A DNA stretch of 9,388 nucleotides from RGIG5952 sp045603485 (lineage in GTDB: Bacteria > Verrucomicrobiota > Kiritimatiellia > RFP12 > JAAYLN01). Within the stretch, counting starts at the first letter, position 1. Every line of letters begins with the position of its first letter. The position numbers and the translations under genes are program-made. Below are positions 7,202-9,388 of the stretch, one piece after another. The notes beneath the pieces were generated by a model that had not been told where the DNA came from, made no database searches, and was given only the letters and a program-made list of their open reading frames with translations. The DNA lies in the NCBI GenBank assembly GCA_045603485.1, contig JAZUMF010000070.1, positions 1 to 9,388 of the forward strand, written 5' to 3'.

Positions 7202-7242
7202 CAAAACATCATCTTGACTTAACTCACCATAAAAAGTAGAAT
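7181..7242. repeat. 12-bp inverted repeat overlapping the upp -10 box
   Basis: The arms ATTCTACTTTTT (7181-7192) and AAAAAGTAGAAT (7231-7242) are perfect. Their centres are 50 bases apart, roughly five helical turns. The right arm contains the whole upp -10 box TAGAAT. The left arm abuts the right arm of the 9-bp repeat at 7193, so the two repeats interlock. A protein bound at the right arm would compete with RNA polymerase, so this is a plausible operator pair. Confidence 0.5.
7214..7242 (+). promoter_or_regulatory. Strong sigma-70-type promoter for upp
   Basis: The -35 TTGACT (7214-7219) and -10 TAGAAT (7237-7242) each match consensus at five of six positions and are spaced 17 bases apart. 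The start would fall near 7249, giving a leader of about 32 bases with AAAGG (7268-7272) as RBS, eight bases before the upp ATG. The -10 lies inside an inverted-repeat arm. Confidence 0.75.
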
Positions 7243-7280
7243 CAAGAAAAGGTCTCAAAATCACTTGAAAGGCACAATCG

Positions 7281-7901
7281 ATGTATACAGAAGTTAAGCA
7301 TCCGCTCGTCCAGCACAAGCTGTCACTCGTCCGCGACAAAGATACAGGCAGCAAGCTCTTTCGCGAATTGATTGGCGAAATATCAAAGTTTCTCGCCTAT
7401 GAAGCATTGCGAGAGATTCCCGTAAAACCAGTTGATGTTGAAACTCCCCTGGAAACGGCAAAGTGCCACCATGTCGAATCTGAAATCGTCCTGGTACCAA
7501 TCCTCAGAGCGGGAATTGGCATGCTTGACGCACTCACCGACCTCGTACCGAATGCGCGAATCGGCTTCCTAGGAATGTATCGCGACCACGCCACTTCAAA
7601 ACCGGTTGAATACTATTCCAAGCTTCCCGAAGCAAAAGACGATTCGGTAGCAATCGTAATTGACCCGATGCTCGCGACAGGAGGCTCTTCTGCGGCGGCA
7701 ATTACCCACATCAAAGAGCAAGGCTTCAAGAATGTGATTCTCATTTGCATAGTCTCATGCCCCGAAGGAATCGCCACAGTTGAAAGCGCTCACCCAGATG
7801 TACCTATCTACACGGCAAGCATTGACCGCTGCCTAAATTCACACAACTACATCCTACCGGGATTAGGCGATGCCGGAGATAGACTCTTTGGCACAAAGTA
7901 G
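7281..7901 (+). CDS. upp: Uracil phosphoribosyltransferase
   Basis: Cytoplasmic pyrimidine-salvage enzyme converting uracil and PRPP to UMP and diphosphate. It has 206 residues, close to the usual 208. Type I PRTase features are present: ILRAGIG (74-80) for the PPi loop region, the PRPP-binding loop VIDPMLATGGS (126-136), and the uracil-binding C-terminus YILPGLGDAGDRLFGTK (190-206). No key residue is missing. It is the only plus-strand gene in the window and is monocistronic: it has its own promoter and a strong terminator just after the stop. It diverges from gpmI and converges on the isomerase-like gene. Confidence 0.97.
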   Translation: MYTEVKHPLVQHKLSLVRDKDTGSKLFRELIGEISKFLAYEALREIPVKPVDVETPLETAKCHHVESEIVLVPILRAGIGMLDALTDLVPNARIGFLGMYRDHATSKPVEYYSKLPEAKDDSVAIVIDPMLATGGSSAAAITHIKEQGFKNVILICIVSCPEGIATVESAHPDVPIYTASIDRCLNSHNYILPGLGDAGDRLFGTK

Positions 7902-7916
7902 GACATCAAAAGTCGC

Positions 7917-7952
7917 AAAAAAAGAGCAGCCGATCGGCTGCTCTTTTTTTTT
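7917..7952. terminator. Bidirectional rho-independent terminator
   Basis: A perfect 26-bp palindrome (7921-7946) with the GC-rich core GAGCAGCCGATCGGCTGCTC is flanked by seven A residues on the left and nine T residues on the right. Each strand therefore gives a GC-rich hairpin followed by a U tract. It begins 16 bases after the upp stop and ends 12 bases before the stop of the convergent isomerase-like gene, so it can end both transcripts. Confidence 0.95.
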
Positions 7953-7963
7953 CGCAATAACGC

Positions 7964-8899
7964 CTATTCCTCGTAACAGTCATATGCATTAAGCATATAG
8001 ACAGCTATATCATGCATAAGACGCTCAGAGCGAAGCTTAAACTCCATCGGAAGGTCATTCAACTTGTTATAAACAATACCATTCTTTTCAAGCTTACGGC
8101 GACCGAGCAGACTGGCGGGAGTTGGAATCGACAGAGCCTCAAGTGTAAAATACCCTTTGAATTTCGCATCTACAAGCCCCTTAACAACAGCATCAAAGTT
8201 AAGCTTGCCGGAAAATGGCTGCATATGATAATCAGCCCCGGTGTTATCATGAATATGAACGGCCAAAAGCCTATCTCCGAGCTTCTGGATCATATCGTAG
8301 ATATCAACACCCTCAATATGAGCGTGGCCGACATCAAGACACATACCGAAATGGTCAGGCTTACCTAAAGCGGCATCAAGCAGATGGAAGTCACCCGCAT
8401 CGAAAATATAATAACATGGGCAATTTTTTTTGCAAGTATTCTCAGTGTAAATGCAAACATCAAATTTCCTTGCCGTTTCAAGCAAATCTGAATAAAACTC
8501 AACATTCAGCTTAATAAAATCATCCCGAGAAGAGTCCTTGATAAACAACCCATGAACCACCATTCCAGGAATGCCCAAAATATGACAAACCTCAATCTCT
8601 CGCCTTATATACTCAGTAAGAAGGTCACGCTTTTCACCCTTCTCCGCCACAGTATCAGTTGAATGAGCCTGTACAAAGACAAGTCCCAGACGCTCGGCCG
8701 TCTTCTTCAAATCCATAGCCCATTCGCGCCAACCATCAGTAGCAATTGGCCCATCCTTGTCAGTAGTACCACAAAAATTCAGGTCAATATACTTAAAGCC
8801 ACATTCCTTAAGCAAAACAAGCGACTCTCCAACGCTAGAATATGGCTCAAGTCTCTTTTGGAAAGAAGTAAAATCTCCCGTAGTAGTTGCAAGTTTCAT
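7964..8899 (-). CDS. Sugar phosphate isomerase/epimerase family protein (AP endonuclease 2-like TIM barrel)
   Basis: A 311-residue cytoplasmic TIM-barrel protein of the xylose isomerase-like/AP_endonuc_2 superfamily. Members are metal-dependent sugar, inositol or hydroxypyruvate isomerases and epimerases; the substrate cannot be assigned here. Barrel-end residues visible are H79 in QAHS, H116 in VVHG, E153 in YTEN, D189 and H192 in CLDVGHAH, H215 and H217 in VHIHD, and E254 in TLEAL. E153, D189, H215/H217 and E254 are the probable metal site. Just after E153 comes an unusual cysteine group, C156, C160 and C162. The start has GGGAG seven bases upstream. The gene stands alone, with its own promoter and a terminator shared with upp. 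Endonuclease IV activity is unlikely, because its full set of zinc ligands is not evident. Confidence 0.85.
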   Translation of the reverse strand: MKLATTTGDFTSFQKRLEPYSSVGESLVLLKECGFKYIDLNFCGTTDKDGPIATDGWREWAMDLKKTAERLGLVFVQAHSTDTVAEKGEKRDLLTEYIRREIEVCHILGIPGMVVHGLFIKDSSRDDFIKLNVEFYSDLLETARKFDVCIYTENTCKKNCPCYYIFDAGDFHLLDAALGKPDHFGMCLDVGHAHIEGVDIYDMIQKLGDRLLAVHIHDNTGADYHMQPFSGKLNFDAVVKGLVDAKFKGYFTLEALSIPTPASLLGRRKLEKNGIVYNKLNDLPMEFKLRSERLMHDIAVYMLNAYDCYEE

Positions 8900-8938
8900 A
8901 AAACATCTCCCTTACGACAATTTTAGCAAAACATCTCC
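8900..8938. repeat. 11-bp direct repeat across the isomerase promoter and RBS
   Basis: AAAACATCTCC occurs exactly at 8900-8910 and 8928-8938, 28 bases apart. Read on the minus strand (GGAGATGTTTT), the proximal copy is the Shine-Dalgarno region before the ATG at 8899. The distal copy lies in the spacer of the promoter and ends in the TG of its extended -10. It may be a paired regulator site or a small duplication. Confidence 0.45.
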
Positions 8939-8949
8939 ATTTTCACCAA
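8920..8949 (-). promoter_or_regulatory. Candidate promoter for the isomerase-like gene
   Basis: On the minus strand the -10 TAAAAT (8925-8920) is preceded by TGC, an extended -10. A weak -35 TTGGTG (8949-8944) lies 18 bases upstream. The leader would be very short, about 15 bases. The structure resembles the gpmI promoter (extended -10 TAAAAT with a weak -35). Confidence 0.5.
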
Positions 8950-8960
8950 CCTTTTCTTAA

Positions 8961-8977
8961 TAGGGACAGTCGCCTTC
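8961..8977. repeat. REP-like repeat, copy 1
   Basis: TAGGGACAGTCGCCTTC, identical to a second copy 53 bases to the right. Its core GGGACAGTCGCC can fold as a short hairpin (GGGAC against GTC-CC with one bulged G). GGGACAGTC-type motifs are familiar beside RAYT transposase genes, and the tail of such a gene lies about 250 bases away. Confidence 0.65.
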
Positions 8978-9013
8978 CGCCATACCCCTCGAAATCCCCC
9001 CGCTTTTCCCGTT

Positions 9014-9030
9014 TAGGGACAGTCGCCTTC
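9014..9030. repeat. REP-like repeat, copy 2
   Basis: Exact second copy of the 17-bp repeat in the same orientation. It is followed three bases later by the perfect 12-bp palindrome TCGGCATGCCGA (9034-9045). The pair of direct repeats with an adjacent palindrome resembles a REP cluster left by a RAYT system. Confidence 0.65.
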
Positions 9031-9033
9031 GAG

Positions 9034-9045
9034 TCGGCATGCCGA
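9034..9045. repeat. 12-bp perfect palindrome beside REP copy 2
   Basis: TCGGCATGCCGA is a perfect GC-rich dyad, able to form a small hairpin or serve as a dimer-binding site. There is no T tract on either side, so it is not a terminator. Confidence 0.5.
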
Positions 9046-9053
9046 AATTTGAA

Positions 9054-9098
9054 GTGTAAACACAATTCCGAGTGTAAAAATCTATTCTTGGGTGTAAA
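9054..9098. repeat. Three GTGTAAA direct repeats at 18- and 20-bp spacing
   Basis: GTGTAAA occurs at 9054-9060, 9072-9078 and 9092-9098, so successive copies start 18 and 20 bases apart, close to two helical turns each. The contexts differ (AAGTGTAAAC, GAGTGTAAAA, GGGTGTAAAG), so this is a spaced motif rather than a simple tandem duplication. It lies between the REP-like repeats and the RAYT tail. Repeated boxes on one DNA face suggest an array for a DNA-binding protein, such as an element end or a regulator. Confidence 0.45.
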
Positions 9099-9231
9099 GT
9101 GAGGGGATATTTGCCTCTATGATTACATAAAATATCGCTTTTGACGCCTATTTTTGAAGTAGCAGTATACAGTGCCCCAATGCGGGGTGATGGCTCGCAG
9201 ATAAGATTCTTAATTTTGTGTGGATTTTGGC
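9099..9231. other. Noncoding spacer between the RAYT tail and the GTGTAAA boxes
   Basis: No convincing gene is seen. With the repeats to its left, this completes the roughly 330-nt noncoding stretch from 8900 to 9231. It holds a weak hairpin CCCC-AATGC-GGGG (9175-9187) downstream of the RAYT stop, without a T tract. It also holds a poor plus-strand promoter-like pair, TTGACG (9141-9146) and TATACA (9166-9171), at a 19-base spacing. Confidence 0.5.
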
Positions 9232-9388
9232 TTAGCCTTGGAATGTGATTGGCGACTTATGCAGATTTCGTACCGAGCAAAGTCTTAATCCATTCCATTC
9301 TTTGCACATTCCGATGCCTCTTGCACCTGTTTTTCGCTTTGGACTGAAGAGGTTTCGGTGTTTTTCAAACTGGTCATCTACAAATTCT
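9232..9388 (-). CDS. C-terminus of a REP-associated tyrosine transposase (RAYT, Y1_Tnp/IS200-like), partial
   Basis: A minus-strand frame enters from the right edge and stays open for 51 codons until TAA at 9234-9232. It begins EFVDDQFEKHRNLFSPKRKT and continues through GARG to CSVRNLHKSPITFQG. The order FV-x4-F-x2-(H/N)R-x-x-F-x-PKRKTGAR followed by a short segment with (V/M)R(N/D)L matches the typical tail of RAYT proteins as I know the family. RAYTs are single-copy, domesticated relatives of IS200/IS605 HUH transposases that act on REP palindromes. The catalytic HUH motif and tyrosine would lie outside the window. The two GGGACAGTC repeats downstream support the call. No alignment could be run. 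Confidence 0.65.
   Translation of the reverse strand, partial: EFVDDQFEKHRNLFSPKRKTGARGIGMCKEWNGLRLCSVRNLHKSPITFQG

Noticed and set aside
9062..9098. Resemblance to the lac promoter/operator (TTTACAC and GGAATTGTG on the minus strand)
   Set aside because: The elements are in the wrong order and spacing, and the host does not look like an enterobacterium. The similarity is coincidental.
9141..9171. Plus-strand promoter-like TTGACG and TATACA
   Set aside because: The spacing is 19 bases, both boxes are imperfect, and it would only drive antisense RNA into the RAYT tail. Too weak to annotate as a promoter.
1..9388. CRISPR array, tRNA, rRNA, riboswitch, toxin-antitoxin or defence island
   Set aside because: No regularly spaced repeats of CRISPR length, no tRNA cloverleaf or rRNA sequence, and no recognisable defence or toxin-antitoxin gene were found on either strand.

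Overview
The window looks like ordinary bacterial chromosome, gene-dense and of middling GC. The most likely source is the PVC superphylum (Verrucomicrobia/Lentisphaerae/Kiritimatiellota type). This is inferred from the RecN signature motif (ASSGE in place of LSGGE), the GpmI sequence style, the AP-endonuclease-2-family sugar isomerase, and a RAYT transposase tail with its GGGACAGTC repeats. The phylum call is an inference, not proven.

Left and centre (1-7069) are all minus strand. A five-gene run reads leftwards from a promoter near 7110-7140: gpmI (glycolytic phosphoglycerate mutase), a secreted zinc N-acetylmuramoyl-L-alanine amidase, recN (DNA repair ATPase), a CaCA-type Ca2+/Na+ antiporter, and a minimal DsbD-like thiol-disulfide protein. 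The junctions are a 1-nt overlap (TAATG), a 1-nt gap, a 39-nt gap and a 4-nt overlap (ATGA), so this is almost certainly one translationally coupled operon. The genes share no obvious pathway. At the far left edge, another minus-strand gene begins at position 20 with its own RBS, promoter and a palindrome upstream.

The 211-nt gap at 7070-7280 is divergent. It holds the leftward gpmI promoter, a strong rightward upp promoter (TTGACT-17-TAGAAT) and two interlocked inverted repeats. upp (uracil salvage) follows on the plus strand. It ends at a perfect 26-bp palindrome flanked by A and T tracts, a bidirectional terminator shared with the convergent sugar-phosphate isomerase/epimerase-like gene (7964-8899, minus).

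The right end (8900-9388) holds the isomerase promoter, two exact 17-bp REP-like repeats, a 12-bp palindrome and three GTGTAAA boxes. Last comes the C-terminal 51 codons of a gene entering from the right, read here as a REP-associated tyrosine transposase (RAYT). This is the only mobile-element signature in the window. I see no CRISPR array, tRNA, rRNA, phage or defence system. The most unusual items are the amidase's C-terminal triple repeat and misplaced Shine-Dalgarno, the abbreviated DsbD, the interlocked repeats at upp/gpmI, and the RAYT/REP/GTGTAAA cluster.
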